Assembly (NCBI GenBank): GCA_003576695.1
Contig: QOZQ01000015.1
Coordinates: forward strand, 1 to 64,000
Direction of reading: 5' to 3'
DNA length: 64,000 bases
Origin: Taklimakanibacter lacteus
Lineage (GTDB): Bacteria > Pseudomonadota > Alphaproteobacteria > Rhizobiales > Aestuariivirgaceae
Shown: piece by piece, positions 18,437 through 26,228 of the stretch
How the letters are laid out: every line of letters starts with the position of its first letter
Position numbering within the stretch: the first letter of the stretch is position 1
Notes under the pieces: model-generated
Databases searched by the model: none
What the model was told of the DNA's origin: nothing
The model's input: the letters and a program-made list of their open reading frames with translations, nothing else
Translations under genes and position numbers: made by a program

Positions 18437-19747
18437 ATGAAGCTCCCCGACTGGCTGGACAAGTCCGGCACCTCCCAATCCGCGCTGGCGAAAGCCATTG
18501 GCGTCTCGCAGGGCCGTGTCTCGCAGCTCATTGCCGGCGCCTCGCCGTCGCTCGACCTGGCGCTCAAGATCGCGAGCTTCACCAACAATGCCGTTCGCCC
18601 CGAAGACTTTTCCGGACCTGCCGCCATGGACACCGCCAAGCCCGCCACCCCCGCTTCCTCCTCCGACCTCGACCGCGTCGAAGACGCCATCGCCGCCATC
18701 GCGCGTGGCGAGATGGTGGTCGTCGTCGATGATGACGACCGCGAGAACGAAGGCGATCTCATCGCCGCCGCCTGCAAGATCACGCCCGAGCAGATGGCCT
18801 TCATGATCCGCTATTGCTGCGGCATCGTCTGCGCGCCGATCACGCCCGAGGACGCCCGCCGTCTCAAGCTCGACCCGATGGTGGCCCTCAATGACGCGCC
18901 GCTCGGCACCGCCTTTACCGTCTCGGTCGATTATCGCGAGGGCCTCACCACCGGTATCTCGGCCAAGGAGCGCACCGCCACCGTGCATGCCCTCGCCAAT
19001 GGCAATGTGCAGGCGGGCGACTTCGTGCGCCCCGGCCATATCTTCCCGCTGGTCGCCAAATCGGGCGGCGTGCTGATGCGTTCCGGCCACACCGAAGCCG
19101 CGGTCGATCTCGCCCGTCTTGCCGGCCTGCATCCTTCCGGCGTCATCTGCGAGCTCGTCAATGACGACGGCACGGTGAAGCGCGGGCCGCAGGTCGTCGC
19201 CTTCGCGCGCGAGCATGGCCTCAAGGTGATCTCGGTCGCCGACCTCATCGCCTATCGCCAGGCGCGCGAGCGTCTCGTCGACCAGGAAAGCCAGTTCGAG
19301 ATCGCGACGCCGATCGGCAAGGCGCGCGGCCTCGCCTATTCGACCCCCTTCGACAGCGTCGAGCACCTGGCCATCGTCTTCGGCGACATCAGCGGCGGCA
19401 AGGACATCCCGGTGCGGCTGCATCGCGAGGATATCGTGGCCGACATCTTCGGCGCGCCGCATGTGCTGAACGCGGTCTATGACGTGTTCAAGCGCGAGGG
19501 CCGCGGCGTGCTTGTCTATCTGCGCGAAGGCACCGCCGGCGTGCCGGCCGGGCAGAAGATGGGTGCTGAGAAATCCGGCAGTGCGGCGCTGCGCGAGCAG
19601 GTGTGGCGCGATGTCGGCCTCGGCGCCCAGATCCTGCGCGATCTCAATGTCCGCTCGATCAGGTTGATCACGTCCAGCTCACGCCACTATGTCGGCCTGT
19701 CGGGCTTTGGTATAGATATCGCGGAGACCATCAAGATCGAAGGATGA
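18437..19747 (+). CDS. ribB: 3,4-dihydroxy-2-butanone-4-phosphate synthase with N-terminal HTH and GTP-cyclohydrolase-II-like tail (RibBX type)
   Basis: 436 residues in three parts. Residues 1-60 are a Cro/XRE-like helix-turn-helix (SQSALAKAIGVSQGRVSQLI). Residues 75-280 are RibB, with the substrate/metal loop VVVVDDDDRENEGDLIAAA, RYCCGIVCAPIT and RSGHTEAAVDLARLAG. The rest resembles GTP cyclohydrolase II, but the segment where the zinc cysteines belong reads DIFGAPHVLNAVYDVFK with no Cys, so that activity should be absent. RibB makes the four-carbon unit of riboflavin. No FMN riboswitch is visible; instead a palindromic operator lies just upstream. A TTG two codons earlier is an alternative start. 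Confidence 0.92.
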   Translation: MKLPDWLDKSGTSQSALAKAIGVSQGRVSQLIAGASPSLDLALKIASFTNNAVRPEDFSGPAAMDTAKPATPASSSDLDRVEDAIAAIARGEMVVVVDDDDRENEGDLIAAACKITPEQMAFMIRYCCGIVCAPITPEDARRLKLDPMVALNDAPLGTAFTVSVDYREGLTTGISAKERTATVHALANGNVQAGDFVRPGHIFPLVAKSGGVLMRSGHTEAAVDLARLAGLHPSGVICELVNDDGTVKRGPQVVAFAREHGLKVISVADLIAYRQARERLVDQESQFEIATPIGKARGLAYSTPFDSVEHLAIVFGDISGGKDIPVRLHREDIVADIFGAPHVLNAVYDVFKREGRGVLVYLREGTAGVPAGQKMGAEKSGSAALREQVWRDVGLGAQILRDLNVRSIRLITSSSRHYVGLSGFGIDIAETIKIEG

Positions 19748-19754
19748 CGCCAAG

Positions 19755-20126
19755 ATGACGACCGTGCGCTACATGGTGAAGGATGTCGACGCGGCGGTCG
19801 CCTTCTACACCGGGCAGCTCGATTTCACCGTGAAGCAGCAATTCGGACCCAATATGGCGATCCTGGCGCGGGACGGCCTGACCCTGTGGGTGGCCGGGCC
19901 CAATGCGTCGGCCGGGCGGCCGATGCCGGATGGACGCAAGCCTGAGCCCGGCGGCTGGAATCGTTTCGTGCTGGAAGTGCAGGACCTGGGGGATGTGGTC
20001 GCGCGCCTGCGCAAAGCCGGCACGCCGTTCCGCAATGATATTGTCGAGGGGCCGGGCGGCAGGCAGATCCTTGCCGAAGATCCTTCGGGCAATGTGATCG
20101 AGCTGTTCGAGCCGGCGCGTTCGTGA
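19755..20126 (+). CDS. VOC (glyoxalase/bleomycin-resistance) superfamily protein
   Basis: 123 residues forming the paired beta-alpha-beta-beta-beta modules of the VOC fold: TVRYMVKDVDAAVAFYTGQLDF with the GQLDF turn, then WNRFVLEVQDLGDVVARLRKAG and a metal-type Glu in GNVIELFEPA. These small proteins include glyoxalases and antibiotic-binding proteins; substrate unknown. It follows ribB after seven bases and its stop overlaps the GTG of the next gene, so it belongs to the ribB transcript. Confidence 0.85.
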   Translation: MTTVRYMVKDVDAAVAFYTGQLDFTVKQQFGPNMAILARDGLTLWVAGPNASAGRPMPDGRKPEPGGWNRFVLEVQDLGDVVARLRKAGTPFRNDIVEGPGGRQILAEDPSGNVIELFEPARS

Positions 20127-20611
20127 CCGACCTTCCGACCCTCACCAAGCGCCGCCTGCAGGCCCAGGTCATCGGACCGATTTTCGCCGAAATGGTCGCG
20201 GAGATCGGCGAGGAGAAGGCCGCCGCCATTCTCGACAAGGCGATCCGCAAGGCCGCCATCGCCGAAGGCAGGGAATTCGCCGGGAAGGCCCCGGGCGGCG
20301 TCACCTCGATGGCCGATTTCATCAGGCTCTATGATTTGTGGACCGCCGACGGCGCGCTCGAGATGAAGGTGCTGGAAGCGAATGACGAGCGCTTCGACTT
20401 CGACATCACGCGCTGCCGATATGCCGAAACCTACAAGGAGATGGGCCTCGGCAAGATCGGCCATCTGCTCTCCTGCAACCGCGACGGCACGTTCTGCGAA
20501 GGCTACGATCCCAACATCACGCTCGAGCGCAAGCAGACGATCATGCAAGGGGCGAAGTGCTGCACGTTCCGTTATACGTATCGGAAAGACAGCGAGCCAG
20601 GGCGCCAATAG
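20123..20611 (+). CDS. L-2-amino-thiazoline-4-carboxylic acid hydrolase family protein
   Basis: 162 residues. The second half carries the cysteine-containing marks of the ATC hydrolase family: FDITRCRYAETYKEMG, GHLLSCNRDGTFCEGYDPN, and the closing QGAKCCTFRYTY. ATC hydrolase opens a thiazoline ring to S-carbamoyl cysteine in some Pseudomonas; most members, including rhizobial ones, have unproven roles. Starts with GTG overlapping the VOC stop (GTGA). Confidence 0.82.
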   Translation: MTDLPTLTKRRLQAQVIGPIFAEMVAEIGEEKAAAILDKAIRKAAIAEGREFAGKAPGGVTSMADFIRLYDLWTADGALEMKVLEANDERFDFDITRCRYAETYKEMGLGKIGHLLSCNRDGTFCEGYDPNITLERKQTIMQGAKCCTFRYTYRKDSEPGRQ

Positions 20612-20661
20612 TTGAGTTCATTTGAAGACAGCTTCACTCGAATCCTCGGCCCACCCATTTT

Positions 20662-20763
20662 CCGTCATCCCGGCGAAAGCCGGGATCCATTTGGATTTTC
20701 AACGCGAGCCGCGCTGCCCGCTTTTCGCTTATTCAATGGTCCCGGCTTTCGCCGGGATGACGG
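20662..20763. repeat. paired REP-like palindromic repeats
   Basis: Between the ATC hydrolase gene and the next VOC gene, two inverted copies of a roughly 28-base palindromic sequence (20662-20690 and 20736-20763) face each other about 45 bases apart. Each contains CCCGGC/GCCGGG arms around GAAA or TTTC. Elements with this CATCCCGGCGAAAGCCGGGAT-like core are scattered through many alphaproteobacterial chromosomes (knowledge of the type, not a search). They may act as a bidirectional transcript end between these convergent genes. Confidence 0.8.
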
Positions 20764-20825
20764 GCTGACAGGGGATGCAAGAGCGGACGGTCGTCATCGG
20801 CTCTTCCCGACGAATGTGAAGAGAC

Positions 20826-21296
20826 CTACCTCGGATAGCGCCACTCCGTCTCACGGATCTTCCCGCCATTGCCGAGCTCGATGATGTAGCCGAAGTCCTT
20901 CTCGGTATCGAGATAATAGTGCTCGTCGGCATCGAACTTGCCGCTCTGGATGACCGGGTAACCACGCCGCGCATAGTCGGCGACGGCCTTGGCGCAGTCG
21001 GCATAATAGAGCTTGGTGTGATGCAGGCCCTCGCCCCGGCTGTCGAGGAATTCGTCATAGATCGAATAGCCGCTCACCGGCTGGATCAGCTCATGCTGGA
21101 TGCCGCCGTCCTTGGTGACGGCGATCAGCACCTCGTGCGTGGCGGGCTTGCCGCGATAGAGATAGTCGCGCACATCCGGCGCCTTGAAGCGGTAGACATG
21201 CCACGGCCCGATGCCGCAATTGTCCCAGTGCCGCCTCATCGCCGTCTCGATGTCGCGTACCAGATAGGCGACCTGCATCAGCTCTCCATCCTTCAT
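20826..21296 (-). CDS. VOC family protein (methylmalonyl-CoA-epimerase-like)
   Basis: 156 residues. Opening VAYLVRDIETAMRRHWDNCGIGPWHVYRF and the second module GLHHTKLYYADCAKAVADYARRG followed by FGYIIELG are VOC features; the GIGPW turn and DEHYYLDTE occur in a Hyphomicrobiales group distantly related to methylmalonyl-CoA epimerase. The open frame extends to 21683, but that part is antisense to the next gene and the ATG at 21296 starts exactly at the fold. Substrate unknown. Confidence 0.78.
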   Translation of the reverse strand: MKDGELMQVAYLVRDIETAMRRHWDNCGIGPWHVYRFKAPDVRDYLYRGKPATHEVLIAVTKDGGIQHELIQPVSGYSIYDEFLDSRGEGLHHTKLYYADCAKAVADYARRGYPVIQSGKFDADEHYYLDTEKDFGYIIELGNGGKIRETEWRYPR

Positions 21297-21404
21297 GACG
21301 TCCTCCCTTGGCCGGCCCGGGCCAATGTTAACCTGAAGGGCCGTCAACGAAAAAGGCGGATTTCCCTTTTGCGGGTCGTACTTTAAGATTAGACCGGAAC
21401 TCCT

Positions 21405-21881
21405 ATGGCGGACGACAGCACAGATACGGAGGATGAAGGCCCTGCCCTTCTCGGCTGGCAGGAATCGGTCCGCCTGCCTGAGCTCGGCGCCGGGCCGATC
21501 GTCGCCAAGATCGACACGGGTGCCCGCTCCGCCGCCCTCCATGCCGACGACATTCATATCAGCGGGCGCGGCAAGCGCATGAAAGTGCGCTTCAAGCTGC
21601 AGCGCCGCGGCAACTCCTCCCGCCGGATCGAATGCGAAATGCCGCTGCATGACCTGCGCCGGGTGAAGAGCTCGAACGGCCATATCGAGCTGCGCGCCGT
21701 CATCGCCACCGCGATCGAGATCGGCGGCCGGTTGCTCGATGCCGAGATCACCCTCACCCAGCGCGCCGATATGGGAGCGGCCATGCTGATCGGCCGGAGC
21801 TCGATCAAGGGAACCTTCCTCGTCGATCCGAGCCGCACCTTCCTCAGATCAAAGCGACCCAGAAAGACCAAGACCCGATGA
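21405..21881 (+). CDS. RimK-associated ATP-dependent zinc protease-like protein (retropepsin-like)
   Basis: 158 residues. A retropepsin-like active-site motif [16 protein letters not shown] (Asp-Thr-Gly) lies near residue 40, followed by [20 protein letters not shown] and [13 protein letters not shown]. This is the DUF785/RimB family annotated as a putative ATP-dependent zinc protease. It is nearly always beside rimK; here its stop overlaps the rimK start by four bases. Its role is probably trimming or reversing RimK-made glutamate tails; this is a family-level inference. Confidence 0.86.
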   Translation: MADDSTDTEDEGPALLGWQESVRLPELGAGPIVAKIDTGARSAALHADDIHISGRGKRMKVRFKLQRRGNSSRRIECEMPLHDLRRVKSSNGHIELRAVIATAIEIGGRLLDAEITLTQRADMGAAMLIGRSSIKGTFLVDPSRTFLRSKRPRKTKTR

Positions 21882-22783
21882 AGATCGCGCTCCTGACCCG
21901 CAATCCCAAGCTGTTCTCGCATCAGCGCATCATGGAAGCCGCCCAGGCGCGCGGCCATGAGATCGTGCCGGTCGACTATCTGCGCTGCTACATGAACATA
22001 ACCTCCCGCAAGCCGGAGCTGCGCTATATGGGCGAGAAGCTCGAGGGCTTCGACGCGGTCATCCCGCGCATCGCCGCCGCCCACACTTTCTACGGCCTCG
22101 CAGTGTTGCGCCAGTTCGAGATGATGGGGGTGTTTCCGCTCAACGAGTCGGTCGCCATCGGCCGCTCACGCGACAAATTGCGCTCGCTGCAGATCCTGGC
22201 GCGTGACGGCGTCGGCCTGCCGGTCACCGCCTTCGCCAATGACACGACGCGCACCGATGACGTCATCGAAATTGTTGGCGGGGCGCCCACCGTGATCAAG
22301 CTGCTGGAAGGCACGCAGGGCATCGGCGTGGTGCTGAGCGAGACGCATAATTCGGCGAAGTCCGTCATCGAGGCCTTCCACGGCGCCGACATCGCCATAT
22401 TGGTACAGGAATTCATCAAGGAGTCGGAAGGGCGCGATATCCGCGTCTTCGTCATCGACGGCAAGCCCGTCGCCGCCATGCGGCGCTCGGGCGCCAAGGG
22501 CGATTTCCGCTCCAACCTGCACAGGGGCGGCCATGCCGAGAGGATCGCCATCTCGCGCCAGGAAAAGACGGCGGCCGTCAAGGCGGCGCGCTCCATGGGA
22601 CTCAATGTCTGCGGCGTCGACATGCTGCAGTCCAATCGCGGGCCTTTGGTGATGGAGGTCAATTCATCGCCCGGCCTCGAAGGCATCGAGAAGGCGACAG
22701 GAGTCGATGTCGCCACAGCCATCATCCAGTTCCTGGAAGCGGAAGCCAGGCCCGGCCACACGCGGACGAAAGGCAAGGGATGA
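21878..22783 (+). CDS. rimK: RimK family alpha-L-glutamate ligase (ATP-grasp)
   Basis: 301 residues. RimK adds glutamate to the C-terminus of ribosomal protein S6. ATP-grasp features: [21 protein letters not shown] at the start, [21 protein letters not shown], the glycine loop [28 protein letters not shown], and the metal-binding [21 protein letters not shown]. Part of a three-gene cluster (protease, ligase, AspA-like hydrolase) with four-base overlap on the left and a five-base gap on the right. Confidence 0.93.
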   Translation: MKIALLTRNPKLFSHQRIMEAAQARGHEIVPVDYLRCYMNITSRKPELRYMGEKLEGFDAVIPRIAAAHTFYGLAVLRQFEMMGVFPLNESVAIGRSRDKLRSLQILARDGVGLPVTAFANDTTRTDDVIEIVGGAPTVIKLLEGTQGIGVVLSETHNSAKSVIEAFHGADIAILVQEFIKESEGRDIRVFVIDGKPVAAMRRSGAKGDFRSNLHRGGHAERIAISRQEKTAAVKAARSMGLNVCGVDMLQSNRGPLVMEVNSSPGLEGIEKATGVDVATAIIQFLEAEARPGHTRTKGKG

Positions 22784-22787
22784 GCGC

Positions 22788-23828
22788 ATGAGCGCCAAGC
22801 CGTTCCGCCTCGGCGCCGCGACGCTCGCCCCCGGCGAGCGCAAGACCGTCGACCTGCCGGTCAGCGCGCTTTCCAACCACACGCCGCTGACGCTGCCGGT
22901 GCATGCCGTCCATGGCGAGAAGACGGGGCCGGTGCTGTTCCTTTCCGCCGTCGTCCATGGCGATGAGATCCTGGGCGCCGAGATCGTGCGCCGGGTGATC
23001 CGCCATCGGGCACTTTCCGGCATGGCCGGCACGCTGCTCGCCGTGCCGGTGGTCAATGCCTTCGGCCTCATCAGCCATTCGCGCTACATGCCCGACCGGC
23101 GCGATCTCAACCGCTCCTTTCCGGGCTCGGACCACGGCTCGCTCGCCTCCATCGTCGCCGATCTCTTCATGCGCGAGGTGGTGCTGAAGAGCGACTACGG
23201 CATCGATCTCCATACCGCCGCCCAGCACCGCACCAACCTGCCGCAGATCCGCATCGCACCCGGCGAGCCCGATCTCCTGCAGATGGCGGAAGCTTTCGGC
23301 CCGCCGGTGATCCTGATCTCGAAGCTGCGTGAGGGAACACTGCGCCAATGCGCGCGCGACCGTGGCGTCAAGATGTTGCTCTATGAAGGCGGCGAGGCGC
23401 TGCGCTTCGACGAGATCGCCATCCGCGCCGGCGTCATCGGCATATTGCGGGTGATGAAATGGCTCTCCATGATCGCGCCCGCCAATATTGCCAGAAGCAA
23501 GGTGCCGCCGGCGATCTCGACATCGAGCGCCTGGCTCAGGGCGCCGGAAGGCGGCTTGCTCAGGGCGGTGCCCCTCACCGGCGACAGGGTAGACAAGGGC
23601 GAAGTGATCGGCCTGATCTCCGATCCCTTTGGCGAACGCGCCGTGGAGGTCATCTCGCCCGAGGACGGCATCATCATCGGGCGCACCAATCTGCCGATCG
23701 TCAATCGCGGCGATGCGCTGTTCCATATCGCTCGGGTGAAGGACCCCGAGACCTCACGCGCCCGCATCGGGCGGATCGGCGGAGAGCTGGCGCAGGTGCC
23801 GCTCTTCGACGAGGATGAGATTATTTGA
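22788..23828 (+). CDS. succinylglutamate desuccinylase/aspartoacylase (AstE/AspA) family protein
   Basis: 346 residues. Zinc carboxypeptidase-like fold with the AstE/AspA metal motif VVHGDEILGAE (His and Glu ligands), the second His in YGIDLHTA, RRDLNRSFPG, and catalytic Glu in LLYEGGEALRF. The last 80 residues form a beta-barrel lid (GVIGLISDPFG, EDGIIIGRTNLPIVNRGDALFHI). In other genomes this gene is linked to rimK and its protease, so it may act on glutamylated products. The ATG at 22788 follows rimK closely and has no N-terminal extension. Confidence 0.9.
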   Translation: MSAKPFRLGAATLAPGERKTVDLPVSALSNHTPLTLPVHAVHGEKTGPVLFLSAVVHGDEILGAEIVRRVIRHRALSGMAGTLLAVPVVNAFGLISHSRYMPDRRDLNRSFPGSDHGSLASIVADLFMREVVLKSDYGIDLHTAAQHRTNLPQIRIAPGEPDLLQMAEAFGPPVILISKLREGTLRQCARDRGVKMLLYEGGEALRFDEIAIRAGVIGILRVMKWLSMIAPANIARSKVPPAISTSSAWLRAPEGGLLRAVPLTGDRVDKGEVIGLISDPFGERAVEVISPEDGIIIGRTNLPIVNRGDALFHIARVKDPETSRARIGRIGGELAQVPLFDEDEII

Positions 23829-23844
23829 ACCGCGCGAGACGAGC

Positions 23845-24309
23845 ATGACATTGCATCGATTTCTGATGGCTATCTTTGCAGTCATGGGCTGGGTTCTGGC
23901 GGGCTTTCAGGCATTCCTGCTGTATAATGCGCTGCACCGCCCTTTCGATGACTCGATCTCTTTGGCCGGACGCCATACGGACGAGCTACTCGCCTTGCAT
24001 GAAAGAAACGACCAGAGCGAAGAAGTCCTTGCCTGGCTCAAGCAGTATCACGGCGAGGCGCCCGGACATCAGGTTAGGATCAGCTTCATCGTATGGGCTA
24101 TCGATAACACAAAATCCGCTGAAACTATCTTGGAAAAACTTCAGACGGATGCCGCCACCACGAACGGTCTGGCATTTGCGATCACGGACGGCTGTAGGAA
24201 CAAAGCTTTTCGCGATGCTTTTGGACAAAGCACTTCCTCGACGGTAAGGGCAATCATCTCGGAAGTAGATCGTCTCCAGGCGCTCGTTCCCTCATCTGGA
24301 TGCGTCTGA
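23845..24309 (+). CDS. hypothetical membrane-anchored protein
   Basis: 154 residues. One N-terminal membrane segment (LMAIFAVMGWVLAGFQAFLLY, about 6-26) and then a polar helical domain with two cysteines (TDGCRNKAFRDAF; SSGCV at the end). The base composition is lower in GC than the rimK genes. ATG at 23845 was preferred to 23815 because it starts just ahead of the membrane segment. It overlaps the convergent LysR gene by 18 bases. No family recognised. Confidence 0.6.
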   Translation: MTLHRFLMAIFAVMGWVLAGFQAFLLYNALHRPFDDSISLAGRHTDELLALHERNDQSEEVLAWLKQYHGEAPGHQVRISFIVWAIDNTKSAETILEKLQTDAATTNGLAFAITDGCRNKAFRDAFGQSTSSTVRAIISEVDRLQALVPSSGCV

Positions 24310-25194
24310 GGCCTGTCTCGCGTCAGCCAGAAAATCGATCACGGCACGCACGGATGGAAGTTGGCCACGGCGATGCGGCGTCAGGATGGTCGTGGTCACG
24401 GCGCCGGCGTGCCACCCGGGCAGAAGATGAACGAGTGATCCTTCGCCAATTGCCTGGGCGGCATGGCTTTGCGGCGCGCAGACTATGCCGAGTCCGGTGA
24501 TCGCTGGTTTCAACAAAACGAGCGATTCATCGGCTACGAAGCGTGGCCGGGGCGCGACGTCGACCACACGCCCATCGCTGCCGGTGAGGCGCCAGATCCG
24601 CGCCGATGGACCGGTCAAGAGCCCGTCATGATCCTTGAGTGTCTCAGGCGCGGTGGGCGTTCCCCGTTCCTCGAGATAGCCCGGCGAAGCGACGAGGATG
24701 ATCCGCTCGGTGCTGATGCGCCGTTGCATGAGCCCTGAATCCGGCAGGGGCGCAAAATGGCTGCGCACCGCGATGTCGAAGCCTTCCTGAAGCAGATCGA
24801 CGAAGCGGTCGGTGACATGAAGCTCGATCTCGAGCTTGGGAAACGTGTGCGCCAAAGCGTGGAGACGGTCGGCGAGATGGAACTGGGCGGTCGGCACCGA
24901 GGTGGTGATCCGAACCTTCCCACTCGGTTCGGCCAAGCGGGTGCGGATCACGGTTTCGGCAGCTTCCGCCTCGATCACGGCGGCGCGGGCATGGTCATAG
25001 AAATCGCGGCCGGCATCGGTCAGGGCGAAGCTGCGCGAGGTGCGGTGGATGAGACGAGCGCCGAGCGCCGTCTCGAGCTCGGCCACCCGCTTGCTGACCG
25101 TCGACTTTGGCTGGCCCAGTCTGCGTCCCGCAGCGGCGAAACTGCCCTGCTCCACAGCCTGGACGAAGAAGATGAGGTCATTGAGATTGTACAT
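24292..25194 (-). CDS. LysR family transcriptional regulator
   Basis: 300 residues. N-terminal winged HTH FVQAVEQGSFAAAGRRLGQPKSTVSKRVAELETALG, typical of the CrgA/PA2206-like LysR group, then the effector domain with KVRITTSVPTAQFHLADRL. Divergent from the GST gene with 100 bases between, the standard layout for a regulator controlling its neighbour. The effector is unknown. Confidence 0.93.
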   Translation of the reverse strand: MYNLNDLIFFVQAVEQGSFAAAGRRLGQPKSTVSKRVAELETALGARLIHRTSRSFALTDAGRDFYDHARAAVIEAEAAETVIRTRLAEPSGKVRITTSVPTAQFHLADRLHALAHTFPKLEIELHVTDRFVDLLQEGFDIAVRSHFAPLPDSGLMQRRISTERIILVASPGYLEERGTPTAPETLKDHDGLLTGPSARIWRLTGSDGRVVDVAPRPRFVADESLVLLKPAITGLGIVCAPQSHAAQAIGEGSLVHLLPGWHAGAVTTTILTPHRRGQLPSVRAVIDFLADARQASDASR

Positions 25195-25294
25195 TTATCG
25201 TCCAACTTTGTGGACTTTCAGATGCATTTTGGCCGTCTACCGGCCCGAAGTCCACGAGATTATGTGGGTAGCCTTCAACATGAGGAGACCTCAC

Positions 25295-25990
25295 ATGACC
25301 CCTATCCTGTTCTATGGCGTTCCTTCCGGCTGCTCCTTCGGCTCGATCGTGGCGCTCGAATGGCTGGGCAAGCCCTACCGGCTCGCCCGCATCGACATGC
25401 CGGAAGTGGTGCAAAGCGATGAATATCGCCGCATCAATGCGGTCGGCGAAACACCGTCCCTTCTTACCCAGGATGGCCGCCTCATCAGCGAAAGCCTGGC
25501 GATCCTCAACCACATCGGGACGAGCGGCATCGAGAAGGGCCTCGGCTTCAAACAGGGCGCGGCCGGCTTCGACCGGCTGAACCAGACGCTGGCCTATCTC
25601 AATACCAGCTTCTTCAGCAGCTTCGGCCCGCTCTGGTACACGCTCGAGCATGACATGGCGCCGCCGGCGAAGCAGGCGCTGCGCGCCTATGGGGCGGCGA
25701 ATGTCGCCAAGGTGCATGATCAGCTGGAGAAGATGCTGGGCAAAGGCCCGTGGCTGCTCGGCGAACAGCGCACGCTGGCCGATGCCTATTTCATCGGCAT
25801 CGCGCGCTGGACCAAATATCACGATGTGATCGACCGCAAGGACTATCCGGGCCTCCGGCAGCTGTTCGAACGGCTCGAGGACGATCCGGCGGTGAAATTC
25901 GCCCATGCGATCGAGCATGGCGACAATCCCAAGGGCAACGGTGGCTTCGCCGGCCATGTCAGCCTGGAGACGGCGCTGGGCGAGATTTGA
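25295..25990 (+). CDS. glutathione S-transferase family protein
   Basis: 231 residues. Thioredoxin-like N-terminal domain MTPILFYGVPSGCSFGSIVALEWLG with SGCS at the usual catalytic position, the cis-Pro motif GETPSLL, and DGRLISESLAILNHI, followed by the helical C-terminal domain ending with GPWLLGEQRTLADAYFIGIARW. A GAGGAG eight bases upstream supports the start. Regulated, most likely, by the divergent LysR. May detoxify electrophiles. Confidence 0.92.
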   Translation: MTPILFYGVPSGCSFGSIVALEWLGKPYRLARIDMPEVVQSDEYRRINAVGETPSLLTQDGRLISESLAILNHIGTSGIEKGLGFKQGAAGFDRLNQTLAYLNTSFFSSFGPLWYTLEHDMAPPAKQALRAYGAANVAKVHDQLEKMLGKGPWLLGEQRTLADAYFIGIARWTKYHDVIDRKDYPGLRQLFERLEDDPAVKFAHAIEHGDNPKGNGGFAGHVSLETALGEI

Positions 25991-25998
25991 CGTGCAAG

Positions 25999-26027
25999 CC
26001 AGGAGAGAAGAGCTTCTTCTCTCCTGG
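25999..26027 (+). terminator. strong hairpin after the GST gene
   Basis: 12-bp perfect stem CCAGGAGAGAAG/CTTCTCTCCTGG with loop AGCTT, nine bases after the GST stop. There is no run of T after it, so it may work as a transcript end or as an mRNA 3' stabiliser. The remaining bases to 26228 are noncoding and show nothing else clear. Confidence 0.65.
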
Positions 26028-26228
26028 ACCGCATCAGGCGGTTTGTTCCTGCAATCCTGGGCATGACCATGAGATTGGAGAATTCCAACATCGAAACATG
26101 CGCCTCCTGCCGGACTTGCCGCGTATGGCGGAGGAACAATGTCGGAGATAAACCCCCTGTTCTTGCGGTTTGTGGAATTCTCTGAGCTGAGAGCCTCTCC
26201 CCTGTAAACCCCTTTAATTCCTCGTATT

